A stretch of 35,733 nucleotides of DNA from Roseinatronobacter alkalisoli (GTDB taxonomy: Bacteria > Pseudomonadota > Alphaproteobacteria > Rhodobacterales > Rhodobacteraceae), in contig NZ_JAQZSM010000031.1 in the NCBI RefSeq assembly GCF_028745735.1, forward strand, positions 1 to 35,733, read 5' to 3'. The notes beneath the pieces were generated by a model. It saw only the letters and a program-made list of their open reading frames with translations, did not search any database and had not been told where the DNA came from. The position numbers were made by a program, and so were the translations under genes. Positions within the stretch are counted from its first letter, which is position 1; every line of letters begins with the position of its first letter. Below are positions 1 to 8,018 of the stretch, in pieces.

Positions 1-774
1 ATCTTCACGACAATACATGCGCTTCGCGAACAGGGGCTGTCTTGCAGCGAGATCGAGGGACGGACCGGGTTCAGGCGCCATAGCGTGGCGAAGTGGCTGA
101 AGTCGGAAGTGCTACCTGACCGGCGCAGGGCGACACTGAAGCCGACGTCGCCCTGGTACTTTGCAGAAATCCTCGCCGTTTCCTGGAAGAAGGGAAACAG
201 GCGTGGCAGGCAATTGTTTCACGAAATCCAGAGCCAAGGATATGAAGGTAGCTACTCGCATCTTCAGCGGTTACTGGCAGGGTGGCGCAGGGCCGAAAAA
301 CAGACGTCGACCGATCTTGTCACCAGTCCTGCAAGGCTTGAGCCCGTGCGGGATCCGCAAACAGGCCATGCCATATCGCCGGTCATTGCGGCGGCTCTTT
401 GTATCAAACCACGGGGTACATCGGCACCAGACCAGGCGCGAAAGGTTGACGCGTTGAAGGCCGGATCCCCCGGCTTCGCCACGATGCGGAGCCTCGCAAT
501 GCACTTTAAGGGTATCTTGCGCGGACGACAATCTGACCCGCTTGATGCATGGATCGACAACGCCATCGAGTCGAACATCATCTCGATTATGCGATTTGCC
601 TGCACGCTACACCGCGACATCGATGCGGTGCGCAATGCCATCGAACTACCTTGGAGCAACGGCCAGGCCGAAGGACAGGTCAACCGGCTGAAGACCCTCA
701 AACGCGCGATGTACGGTCGAGCCGGTCCAGAGCTGCTCAGAGCCCGAATGCGTCATCACCGCCAAACAGAGTGA
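1..774 (+). CDS. ISL3-type transposase, C-terminal part (cut by window edge)
   Basis: The frame is open from base 1, so the gene begins outside the window; the first 28 codons (before a GTG at 85) read as a helix-turn-helix and continue without break. What is visible is the inserted HTH/linker region followed by the end of the DDE catalytic domain. The diagnostic stretch is WSNGQAEGQVNRLKTLKR, then MYGRAG and LLRAR, which is how ISL3-family transposases end; the conserved E of the DDE triad is expected in the GQAEGQ segment. Full ISL3 transposases are around 500 residues, so roughly the first half is missing from view. The stop is at 772-774. The following 190 bases before the next gene hold no ORF; I could not identify the terminal inverted repeat, so whether the element is complete is unknown. 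It marks the left border of the sugar locus and is consistent with a mobile, plasmid-borne setting. Confidence 0.8.
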   Translation: MFTTIHALREQGLSCSEIEGRTGFRRHSVAKWLKSEVLPDRRRATLKPTSPWYFAEILAVSWKKGNRRGRQLFHEIQSQGYEGSYSHLQRLLAGWRRAEKQTSTDLVTSPARLEPVRDPQTGHAISPVIAAALCIKPRGTSAPDQARKVDALKAGSPGFATMRSLAMHFKGILRGRQSDPLDAWIDNAIESNIISIMRFACTLHRDIDAVRNAIELPWSNGQAEGQVNRLKTLKRAMYGRAGPELLRARMRHHRQTE

Positions 775-966
775 AGCAGAAACCAATTAAGGGCTACGCG
801 ACAGGTGGAAAGCACAGTGCTTCATGATCAAGATTGGCCGGAACATACCTGCGCGCGAAGAATTCCGGGCTTGCATGACGATACGCACCAAAAGAACGCC
901 GGACCACACAATCACCCTGCCCCACCGGGTTTTACCCACGCACCAGCCAAATCTGACCCGTGCGTG

Positions 967-1689
967 TTACGCAGCACCTTCTTCAGAGCGTGCTTCCTTG
1001 ATCTCCTCGCGAAAGGAGCGGATTGATCGTTCGACATGGCCCAGCATCGCCTTGCGCGCGCCCGCAGGGTCACGCACGGAAATCGCCTCCAGTATTTCGG
1101 TATGTTCAGGGATGACGGTATTGAAATATCTGGCGCCCTGCTGCGGCGACAGGTCAGGCCGGGGAGAGACAGGGCGCAGATGCGGGCCAAAACGCAAGGC
1201 TGCCGCTTCGTAGATCGTATTGCCGGTGGCGCGCGCGATGGCCAGATGAAATTCATGATTGGCCTGATGGGGGAACAGATTGGCCTGAACGTCGCGGATC
1301 AGTCGTTCATGTGCAGCCCGGATTGCAAATTCCTGGGTTGCGCTGCGGCGCATCGCGGCCAATGCAGCGGCTTCGGGTTCCCATGCCAGACGGAATTCAT
1401 AAAGATCCAGCATCTGGGGGATATCACTCATTTCCTTCGGATCGCGCCAGATAGAGGCTTTGGGCAGTTCTTCGGTCACGAACATACCCCGTCCCTGAGT
1501 TGAACTGACAAGCCCGTCATTGCGCAAGGCTGCGATGGCCTCGCGCACAACGGTACGGCTGACGCCGAAACGGTTCATCAACCCGTTTTCCGTCGGCAGT
1601 TTGCTGCCAAGCGTCAGCGATCCCGAAAGTATTTCGGACTTCAACTTGCGGACGACTTCCTCGGCCAGCCGGGGTTTCGGAGTATTCAC
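967..1689 (-). CDS. FadR-type GntR family transcriptional regulator
   Basis: A 240-residue cytoplasmic DNA-binding regulator. Residues about 8-75 form the GntR winged helix (SKLPTENGLMNRFGVSRTVV, then REAIAALRNDGLV and QGRGMFV), and the rest is an all-helical FCD ligand-binding domain with the usual spaced His/Glu residues (HEFHLAIARATGN, PEHTEILEAI). FCD regulators usually sense organic or sugar acids and repress until the ligand binds. The start is a GTG at 1689 with a GGGAGG ribosome site 4 bases upstream. The gene begins 10 bases after the stop of the mannonate dehydratase gene, so the two are co-transcribed. The natural targets are that operon and the divergent ABC importer; inverted repeats in the shared upstream region are described separately. 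The ligand (mannonate, glucuronate or a related acid) is inferred from context only. Confidence 0.88.
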   Translation of the reverse strand: MNTPKPRLAEEVVRKLKSEILSGSLTLGSKLPTENGLMNRFGVSRTVVREAIAALRNDGLVSSTQGRGMFVTEELPKASIWRDPKEMSDIPQMLDLYEFRLAWEPEAAALAAMRRSATQEFAIRAAHERLIRDVQANLFPHQANHEFHLAIARATGNTIYEAAALRFGPHLRPVSPRPDLSPQQGARYFNTVIPEHTEILEAISVRDPAGARKAMLGHVERSIRSFREEIKEARSEEGAA

Positions 1690-1699
1690 ATGACCTCCC

Positions 1700-2725
1700 T
1701 CAGGGTGTGGGTGCGGCTTCTTTCTGCCCGATATCCGGACCTAAGCAAAGGGCGCCCGGACATTTGTCGCGCACCTGCAGCAATGCTGCGATATAACCAT
1801 AACAAAATGCAAACGCGACACCCCGTTCATTTGCCCCTGCAAGAGTTGGCGCATGATCAGGCATTACCATATAGCGATATCCGCAATCATGCAGCGCCCC
1901 GATGACAGCGGGCATGTCGACATCCCCGTCATCCGGAAAGGTTTCGCGGAAAGAATATAACCCTCCGCTAATGTTGCGGAAATGGACGTTCATGATTTTA
2001 CCGCGCGTCCCGAACCAGCGCGTCAGCGCGGGAACCTGCGACACGTCTTCCAGCATTTCCGCAAGGGTGCCGATGCAGAAATTCAGTCCGTGAACGGGGC
2101 TTTCGTGAATGCCTACGAACCGCTTCAGCCCTTCTACCGTTCCCAGAATGCGGGTAACCCCCATATATCCGGGCGGGGTCGCGGGGTCATGCGGGTGGCA
2201 AGCCAGCCGGACGCCGTTTGCTTCCGCCACGGGAACAATGCGCGACAGGAAATAGGTCGCGCGCTGCCAGATATCTTCTTCGTCAATGACCCCTGCCGGA
2301 CCGGCTGCGTGCTGATCAGCCAGATCCCAGCGGAATGCTTCAGCGCGGGCACCGCCGCGACCTGTTTCCATCGGTGTGCGCGGAATGCCTATATAATTGA
2401 AATTGTATTTGACCGATGGGATACCCGCCGCCGCGCAGTTTTCGATCAGCTGGCAGATGGCATCGATCTGCTGGTCACGGTCCGGTCCGGCCAGCAGGAT
2501 ATCGGGGCATTTTGCCTGCGATACGGGAACAGATGCCATTGGCAATTGCAACATGTCCAATGTCAGACCGAAGCCCTCAATCTTTGCCCGGAATTGTTCC
2601 AGGTGTGGACGGGTCCATTGGCGCCAGTCGCCGTCAGGGTCGGCGCAGATGTTGTTTACGCCAAGCTGCTTCATGACCCTGTAGTCGTCATCGTTGCGCG
2701 CAGGTAACTGGGTGCCAAGATACAT
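1700..2725 (-). CDS. uxuA: Mannonate dehydratase (UxuA family)
   Basis: This enzyme would dehydrate D-mannonate to 2-keto-3-deoxy-D-gluconate in the cytoplasm, a step of hexuronate breakdown. The sequence has the metal-binding and active-site blocks of the UxuA TIM barrel: ACHPHDP, SPVHGLNFCIGTLAEM, KIMNVHFRNI and the C-terminal MPDHAPT segment. With the start chosen here it is 341 residues, a little shorter than the E. coli enzyme (394) but normal for the short alphaproteobacterial class. I chose the ATG at 2725 because CGGAG lies 6 bases upstream; an in-frame ATG at 2794 gives 23 more residues but has no ribosome site. It is the first gene of a two-gene unit with the GntR regulator and diverges from the ABC importer operon. 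No kinase or aldolase for the product is present in the window, so completion of the pathway must be encoded elsewhere. Mannonate as the true substrate is likely but not proven; related xylose-isomerase-like barrels exist. Confidence 0.85.
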   Translation of the reverse strand: MYLGTQLPARNDDDYRVMKQLGVNNICADPDGDWRQWTRPHLEQFRAKIEGFGLTLDMLQLPMASVPVSQAKCPDILLAGPDRDQQIDAICQLIENCAAAGIPSVKYNFNYIGIPRTPMETGRGGARAEAFRWDLADQHAAGPAGVIDEEDIWQRATYFLSRIVPVAEANGVRLACHPHDPATPPGYMGVTRILGTVEGLKRFVGIHESPVHGLNFCIGTLAEMLEDVSQVPALTRWFGTRGKIMNVHFRNISGGLYSFRETFPDDGDVDMPAVIGALHDCGYRYMVMPDHAPTLAGANERGVAFAFCYGYIAALLQVRDKCPGALCLGPDIGQKEAAPTP

Positions 2726-2756
2726 CTTCAACTCCGGGGCTGTTTTCATTATTTGT

Positions 2757-2768
2757 AGTATGAATACT
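2757..2768. promoter_or_regulatory. Inverted repeat AGTAT-GA-ATACT upstream of mannonate dehydratase
   Basis: A perfect 5-base inverted repeat with a 2-base centre lies 32 bases upstream of the chosen uxuA start. It is in the right place for an operator or leader element of the minus-strand unit. Assigning it to the neighbouring GntR regulator is inference; the arms are short and could occur by chance. Confidence 0.3.
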
Positions 2769-2845
2769 GCGTTCACCTGCATGAGCGCAAGCATATCTTG
2801 CGATATATACTGATATTCCCTGTAGACACGGCGAATTTTTCATAA

Positions 2846-2860
2846 TACCAATAATTGGTA
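2846..2860. promoter_or_regulatory. Candidate GntR operator TACCAAT-A-ATTGGTA before the ABC importer
   Basis: A perfect 7-base inverted repeat with a single central base sits in the divergent 169-base region, 35 bases before the start of the binding-protein gene and just upstream of a TATAAA hexamer at 2867-2872 that could be its -10 box. The arm words TTGGT/ACCAA are those used by hexuronate regulators of the GntR family such as UxuR and ExuR, although here they are in the reverse order around the centre. A repressor bound here would overlap the promoter. Position and symmetry are seen; the protein that binds is inferred. Confidence 0.5.
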
Positions 2861-2894
2861 ATGTCGTATAAATTTCAATCTGGGAGGAAATGAA

Positions 2895-4490
2895 ATGAGG
2901 AAAATCTCTGCAATGCCGATGGCAGCGCTACTGCTATCGACGTCACTGATTCTGCCGGGAGGCACATTTGCCAACACGCCAAGCGACACATTGGTTTATG
3001 GAACATCGCTGGCGCAGGTCATTTCACTGGACCCGCATCAGGGACAGGAAGTGACCGCGCTGGAAATCATGGCAAATCTTTACGACCGCCTTGTCGGCAG
3101 CGGGCCTGACGGCACCCTGACGCCGCAACTGGCCGAAAGCTGGGACCTGACGGACGAGTCTATTACTTTTCATCTGCGCGAAAACGCCACTTTCGCAACA
3201 GGTGAACCCGTCACCGCAGATGATGTGGTCTGGTCACTGACGCGACTGATGACCCTGAATCAGGCACCGGCATCCAAGTTGCAACCTGCCGGCTACACCG
3301 CAGAGAATATTGCGGATATGGTACATGCTGTGGATGAACGCACATTCCGAATTGACCTGACGGGTGACATCGCGGCTGATCTGCTGCTCTATCGGCTGTC
3401 TGAAGTCGCGGCCAGTGTTGTAAACCGCGCAACTGTCGAACCGCACGACAATGACGGCGATCTGGGCAATGGCTGGTTGCGCACGAATGCGGCCGGGTCC
3501 GGGCCATTTCTGCTGTCCCGCTGGGCACCGAACGATATCGTCCTGATGGATGCCCGCGCCGACTACTGGAACGGCGCGCCGCAGCTTTCGCGCGTGATCA
3601 TGCGCCATGTTCCTGAAAGTCAGGTCGAAAGGCTGATGCTGGAACGCGGTGATATCGACATCGCGGGTGCGCTGTCTGCGGGGGATATCACCTATTTCAC
3701 CAACTCCGAAAATGTGACAATCCAGTCGGTCCCGACAGGCGGGTTTTATGTGCTGGCCATGAACATGGAACGCCCCGAACTAAGCGACCCGCGCGTGCGC
3801 GAAGCGATTTTCCGGGCGATTGATCATGAAGGTATAGAAGCGGCAATTCTGGGGCCATACGGGCGCACACGGCACGTTCCCGTTCCTGTCGATTTCGCGC
3901 ATGCGATTCCCGACCCCGAGGGCTGGGGCTATGACCCCGAGGCCGCGCGCACATTGCTGGAAGAAGCCGGATTTGGTGGCGGGTTCTCACTGACGATCAA
4001 AACCATTGCGCAAACCCCCCGGGTTGAACTTGCAACCGCTGTGCAGGCGGGGTTGGCCGAAATTGGCATTCAGGCCAGTGTCATTCAGGGCTCGGGTGCT
4101 GATATCGTGTCCATGCACCGTGCGCGGGATTTCGATATTCTGATTCCGCAAACCGGTTCATACATGCCCAATGTCATGGGATCGATGGAGCAGTTTTCGT
4201 CAAACCCCGACAATTCACGCGAAGCGAACAATGCGGGCAATTTCGTCTGGCGCTCAGCATGGGATATTCCTGAGTTGACACAAATCACCGCAGAGGCCCT
4301 TCGCGAAAACGATGCGGAACGGCGCGGTGAACTGTATGAGCAGATGCAATATCAGTTCGTGGAATCGGTTCCCGCTGTCTTTCCGATGTTCGAGCGGTTC
4401 CAGCCCATCGTGTTGAGCAATCGCGTTCAGGGCTATCAGGGACATGCACAGAATGTCGTGCGCCTTGAAAATGTGACCAAGACGGACTGA
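2895..4490 (+). CDS. ABC importer substrate-binding protein, family 5 (DppA/OppA-like)
   Basis: A 531-residue periplasmic binding protein. A signal peptide covers about residues 1-26 (MRKISAMPMAALLL core, cleavage near TFA-NTPS). The mature part has the SBP_bac_5 signature blocks: SLDPHQGQEVTALEIMANLY, then a LAESWDLTDE block, FHLRENATFATGEPVTADDV and VREAIFRAIDHEGI. A strong GGGAGGA lies 6 bases before the ATG. Family-5 proteins are named for di- and oligopeptides, but members also bind nickel, opines and, in several bacteria, oligosaccharides. The genes around it encode sugar and sugar-acid enzymes, so a glycoside or uronide ligand is more likely than a peptide; this is inference. It is the first gene of a six-gene operon and would be expressed most strongly. 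Confidence 0.9.
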   Translation: MRKISAMPMAALLLSTSLILPGGTFANTPSDTLVYGTSLAQVISLDPHQGQEVTALEIMANLYDRLVGSGPDGTLTPQLAESWDLTDESITFHLRENATFATGEPVTADDVVWSLTRLMTLNQAPASKLQPAGYTAENIADMVHAVDERTFRIDLTGDIAADLLLYRLSEVAASVVNRATVEPHDNDGDLGNGWLRTNAAGSGPFLLSRWAPNDIVLMDARADYWNGAPQLSRVIMRHVPESQVERLMLERGDIDIAGALSAGDITYFTNSENVTIQSVPTGGFYVLAMNMERPELSDPRVREAIFRAIDHEGIEAAILGPYGRTRHVPVPVDFAHAIPDPEGWGYDPEAARTLLEEAGFGGGFSLTIKTIAQTPRVELATAVQAGLAEIGIQASVIQGSGADIVSMHRARDFDILIPQTGSYMPNVMGSMEQFSSNPDNSREANNAGNFVWRSAWDIPELTQITAEALRENDAERRGELYEQMQYQFVESVPAVFPMFERFQPIVLSNRVQGYQGHAQNVVRLENVTKTD

Positions 4491-4494
4491 TCCA

Positions 4495-5529
4495 ATGTCA
4501 TCGACCACCGGTTTTTCCGCCACACGGCTTGCAGAGCGTTTCCTGCATCTGATCCTCAGCCTGTTCATGCTGATCCTCGTGACATTCGTGATTGGCAGAT
4601 TGCTGCCTGCCGATCCTGTTGGCGCGATTGTCGGTGAACTGGCCAGCCCCGCGGCCTATGCGGCCATGCGCGAGCGGTTGGGGCTGGATCAGCCGATCGT
4701 CATCCAGTTCCTGCGCTATCTGGGCGATCTGGCACAGGGGAATCTGGGTATTGCCGCGCTGACGGGAAATCCGGTGGTCGATGATCTTGCGCTGGCTGCC
4801 CCCGCCACGCTGGAACTTGCCACGCTGGCGATTGTAATCTCTTTCCTGCTGGGGGTTCCCCTTGGGCTGGCTGCGGCGCTGCGCCGTGACACATGGATTG
4901 ATCAGGTGGCGCGGGTAATTTCGCTTGTGGGTCATTCTATCCCGGTTTTCTGGTTCGGGATTGTGGGGCTTGTCGTGTTCTATGCGTGGTTGGGCGTAGT
5001 CGGCGGCCCCGGACGGGTTGATGTGTTCTATGAAGGTATTGTGCCGACTGTCACAGGCATGATTCTTGTCGATACCCTGCTTGCCGGGGAAACGCATATT
5101 TTCTTCAATGCGTTGTCACATATCATCCTGCCCGCATCGATGCTGGCCTATGCGGCGATGGCCTATATCACGCGCATGACGCGGGCCTTCACGCTGGAGC
5201 AACTGAATCAGGATTATATCATCGCTGCCCGCGCCAAGGGCGTGGGCGCGGCGCGGCTTCTGTTCCGCCATATCCTTCCGAATATTTCGGTGCAGTTGAT
5301 CACCATTCTGGCCATTTCCTATGGCGGGTTGCTGGAAGGTGCCGTTGTGACCGAGATTGTGTTTTCGTGGCCCGGCATCGGGCAATACATGACCTCTGCG
5401 CTGCTGATCGGTGACATGAACGCTGTTCTGGCGGCAACGATCTTCATTGGAATTGTCTTCATGACACTGAATTTCCTGTCCGATATCGCCTATGCGTTTC
5501 TTGACCCCCGCACGCGGGAGGCAGGATGA
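4495..5529 (+). CDS. ABC importer permease, DppB type
   Basis: A 344-residue inner-membrane protein with six predicted membrane segments and the long periplasmic insertion after the first one that marks DppB/OppB permeases (RLLPADPVGAIVGE, then RERLGLDQPIVIQFLRYL). The EAA coupling loop is present as YIIAARAKGVGAARLLFRHI followed by LPN, which docks on the ATPases. It follows the binding-protein gene by 4 bases and overlaps the next permease gene by 4 bases, so translation is coupled. It forms the transmembrane channel together with the DppC-type partner. No special ribosome site is visible, as expected inside an operon. Confidence 0.92.
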   Translation: MSSTTGFSATRLAERFLHLILSLFMLILVTFVIGRLLPADPVGAIVGELASPAAYAAMRERLGLDQPIVIQFLRYLGDLAQGNLGIAALTGNPVVDDLALAAPATLELATLAIVISFLLGVPLGLAAALRRDTWIDQVARVISLVGHSIPVFWFGIVGLVVFYAWLGVVGGPGRVDVFYEGIVPTVTGMILVDTLLAGETHIFFNALSHIILPASMLAYAAMAYITRMTRAFTLEQLNQDYIIAARAKGVGAARLLFRHILPNISVQLITILAISYGGLLEGAVVTEIVFSWPGIGQYMTSALLIGDMNAVLAATIFIGIVFMTLNFLSDIAYAFLDPRTREAG

Positions 5530-6428
5530 TGACCTATGTTCCACTTCCGGAGCGTCGCAGCCTTCGTGAAAATCTTGGAAACATGATGGGGGCAACAGGC
5601 CGGTTTGTTGCGGACCTGATGCGTGAACCGCTGGGGCGTGCCGGCTTTATCGTGGTCATGCTGCTGATCCTGATTGCGATATTTGCACCCCTGATCGCGC
5701 CCTATTCACCAACACGTCAGGCGCTGGGTTCGGCACTTCAGGCCCCTTCTGCAACACATTGGCTGGGAACTGATGAATATGGCCGCGATATCCTGAGTCG
5801 TCTTATCTGGGGTACGCGCATCACCATGCAAACCATCCTGTCGATTTCTGCGATCGTCGGACCGGTTGGGCTGATTATCGGGGTAACGGCGGGCTTCTTC
5901 GGCGGGCGTATCGATGCGGTGCTGATGCGGTTTACAGATATCGTGCTGTCTTTTCCGTCGCTGGTGCTTGCGTTGGCTTTTGCCGCAGCAATGGGGGCGG
6001 GGTTGCAAACGGCAATTATTGCTATTTCGCTGACAGCATGGCCACCTGTTGCCCGGCTTGCCCGCGCTGAAGCGCTGGTTGTCCGGAACGCCGACTACGT
6101 CAATGCCGCGCGGCTGTATGGTGCAGGCAAATTGCGGCTGATATTTTTATATGTCGTGCCAATGTGCATTCCATCCGTGATCGTGCGTTTAACGCTGAAT
6201 ATGGCGACGATCACCCTGACGGCGGCTTCTCTTGGCTTTCTGGGCCTTGGGGCACAACCCCCGTCCCCGGAATGGGGGGCGATGATTTCTGCGGGGCGGC
6301 GCTTCATGCTGGACCAATGGTGGGTCGCGCTGATGCCCGGCTTTGCGATTTTGCTGACCAGCCTTGCGTTCAATGTTCTGGGCGATGCGCTGCGTGATGT
6401 GCTTGATCCACGTTATACAAGGAAATGA
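5526..6428 (+). CDS. ABC importer permease, DppC type
   Basis: A 300-residue inner-membrane permease of the DppC/OppC type. The N-terminal OppC-like segment (GRAGFIVVMLLILIAIFAPL) is followed by the family block HWLGTDEYGRDILSRLIWG and six membrane segments. The EAA coupling loop reads YVNAARLYGAGKLRLIFLYV followed by VP. The start ATG overlaps the stop region of the preceding permease gene by 4 bases. It pairs with the DppB-type protein to form the translocation pore. Nothing is missing or truncated. Confidence 0.92.
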   Translation: MMTYVPLPERRSLRENLGNMMGATGRFVADLMREPLGRAGFIVVMLLILIAIFAPLIAPYSPTRQALGSALQAPSATHWLGTDEYGRDILSRLIWGTRITMQTILSISAIVGPVGLIIGVTAGFFGGRIDAVLMRFTDIVLSFPSLVLALAFAAAMGAGLQTAIIAISLTAWPPVARLARAEALVVRNADYVNAARLYGAGKLRLIFLYVVPMCIPSVIVRLTLNMATITLTAASLGFLGLGAQPPSPEWGAMISAGRRFMLDQWWVALMPGFAILLTSLAFNVLGDALRDVLDPRYTRK

Positions 6429-6429
6429 C

Positions 6430-7251
6430 ATGGACACTACGCTAAGCATCCGTGATCTGAGTGTCCGTTTCGCGCAAGGGTCTGTGCGGGCCGTGGATGG
6501 GGTCAGCTTTTCTGTATCATCGGGCAAGATCGGCATTGTGGGCGAAAGTGGTTCCGGCAAATCGACCCTCGGGCGGGCCATCATGCGCCTTCTGCCACCA
6601 TCTGCCAGCATTTCCGCCGACTGCATGACGTTTGGCGAACATGATCTGCTGCGCGCGTCGGAAAAGGACATGCGCAAACTGCGTGGCAGCGTCATGGCGC
6701 TGATCATGCAAGACCCGCGCTATTCGCTGAACCCGGTTTTGCCCATTGGCCGACAGGTCGCGGAAACTGCCATCCTGCACAAAGGCATGTCCCGCAAAGA
6801 AGCCGGAGAGGCCGCCGCCGCCATGCTGGAACGTGTGCGTATTCGTGATGTGACGCGGGTAATGCAGTCCTATCCGCACCAGATATCTGGCGGCATGGGG
6901 CAACGGGTTATGATTGCCGCCATGCTTCTGGCGCGTCCCCGTCTGGTGATCGCGGATGAACCGACCAGCGCGCTTGATGTCAGTGTGCGCGGCGAAGTTC
7001 TGGAATTGCTGGATGATCTGGTATGCGCTGACGGGTCCAGCCTGCTGCTGATCAGCCATGATATCCGCATGGTTGCCGCGTTTTGCGACAGGATTATCGT
7101 CATGTATCAAGGCCGCATTGTCGAAGAAGTGACACAGCTGCGGGACGCCAGCCACCCCTATACCCGCGCCCTGATCGCTGCAATGCCAGACCCGCGCCAT
7201 CCTGTCCGCCGGCTTGCTGTGCCGGACCGCGCCAAACTTGAAAGGGGCTGA
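6430..7251 (+). CDS. ABC importer ATPase, DppD type
   Basis: A 273-residue cytoplasmic ATPase that would power the importer. Visible motifs, in order, are Walker A (GESGSGKST, near residue 39), Q-loop (MQDPRYSLNP), ABC signature (ISGGMGQRV), Walker B (LVIADEPTSALDV) and the switch His (ISHD). The C-terminal SHPYTRALIAAMPD segment is the usual tail of DppD/OppD proteins, though the protein is shorter than the ~330 residues typical of full DppD and its tail lacks a cysteine cluster. The start at 6430 was chosen over an upstream in-frame ATG at 6364 because it lies one base after the permease stop and has AAGGA just upstream. It acts as a heterodimer with the next ATPase. Confidence 0.9.
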   Translation: MDTTLSIRDLSVRFAQGSVRAVDGVSFSVSSGKIGIVGESGSGKSTLGRAIMRLLPPSASISADCMTFGEHDLLRASEKDMRKLRGSVMALIMQDPRYSLNPVLPIGRQVAETAILHKGMSRKEAGEAAAAMLERVRIRDVTRVMQSYPHQISGGMGQRVMIAAMLLARPRLVIADEPTSALDVSVRGEVLELLDDLVCADGSSLLLISHDIRMVAAFCDRIIVMYQGRIVEEVTQLRDASHPYTRALIAAMPDPRHPVRRLAVPDRAKLERG

Positions 7252-7254
7252 TCT

Positions 7255-8004
7255 GTGATCCGGATACGCGATTTTAATGTCCGCTACAGGTCGGGCAAAA
7301 CGGAAAACCACGTTGTGCGGGGTATTGATCTGACTGTCGCGCAGGGGGAATGCGTCGGGATTGTCGGTGAATCCGGCTGCGGCAAATCAACTCTGTTGCG
7401 GTGCCTTGTCGGGCTGGAGAGCGGCTGGACAGGTAACATCGAAATTGACGGGCAATCCCTTGGGGCGGTGCGCGGCAAGGACGACCTGCGCCGCGCGCAA
7501 ATGGTGTTTCAAGACCCGTTCGGTTCCCTGCATCCGCGCCACCGGATCGGGCGGGCACTGTCGGAACCGCTGCGCTGCATGGGACTGCCGGGCAGCCCGC
7601 AGCGCGTCGCTGCCGCCCTTAAAGAAGTCGGGTTGCCCGCATCATTTGCACACCGTTTTCCGCACCAGCTTTCGGGGGGCCAGCGCCAGCGTGTCGCCAT
7701 TGCGCGTGCGCTGATCATCGAACCCCCGATCCTGCTGCTGGATGAGCCGACAAGCGCGCTTGATGTAAGTGTTCAGGCCGAAATTCTGAACCTGCTGTCC
7801 GACCGGCGCGACGAACGCGGACTGACCTATTTGCTGGTCAGCCATGATCTTGCTGTTGTGGCACATATGTGTGACCGCATTCTGGTAATGCAGAATGGCG
7901 TCTTTGTTGAAGAACTGACCCCGGACAATATACGTCTGGCAAAGGCCACACACCCTTATGCCCAGCATCTGATGGATGTCAGCCTTCTGAGCGATGCTCT
8001 ATAA
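7255..8004 (+). CDS. ABC importer ATPase, DppF type
   Basis: A 249-residue ATPase, the partner of the preceding one. It has Walker A (GESGCGKST), Q-loop (FQDPFGSLHPR), signature (LSGGQRQRV), Walker B (ILLLDEPTSALDV) and the switch His (VSHD). The start is a GTG 4 bases after the upstream stop, with AAAGGGG 7 bases before it. The C-terminus keeps THPYAQHLMD, but the zinc-type cysteine motif found in some DppF tails is absent. The two ATPases differ clearly, as is normal for family-5 importers that use heterodimers. Confidence 0.9.
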   Translation: MIRIRDFNVRYRSGKTENHVVRGIDLTVAQGECVGIVGESGCGKSTLLRCLVGLESGWTGNIEIDGQSLGAVRGKDDLRRAQMVFQDPFGSLHPRHRIGRALSEPLRCMGLPGSPQRVAAALKEVGLPASFAHRFPHQLSGGQRQRVAIARALIIEPPILLLDEPTSALDVSVQAEILNLLSDRRDERGLTYLLVSHDLAVVAHMCDRILVMQNGVFVEELTPDNIRLAKATHPYAQHLMDVSLLSDAL

Positions 8005-8018
8005 CCGGAGAGACATTT

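Noticed and set aside
810-822. AAGCAC-A-GTGCTT palindrome after the transposase
   Set aside because: Short, no T-run and no counterpart elsewhere in the window, so neither a terminator nor an IS end can be supported.
6517-7311. 264-codon minus-strand frame across the importer ATPases
   Set aside because: It lies antisense to a complete ATPase gene with all ABC motifs and has no recognisable features.
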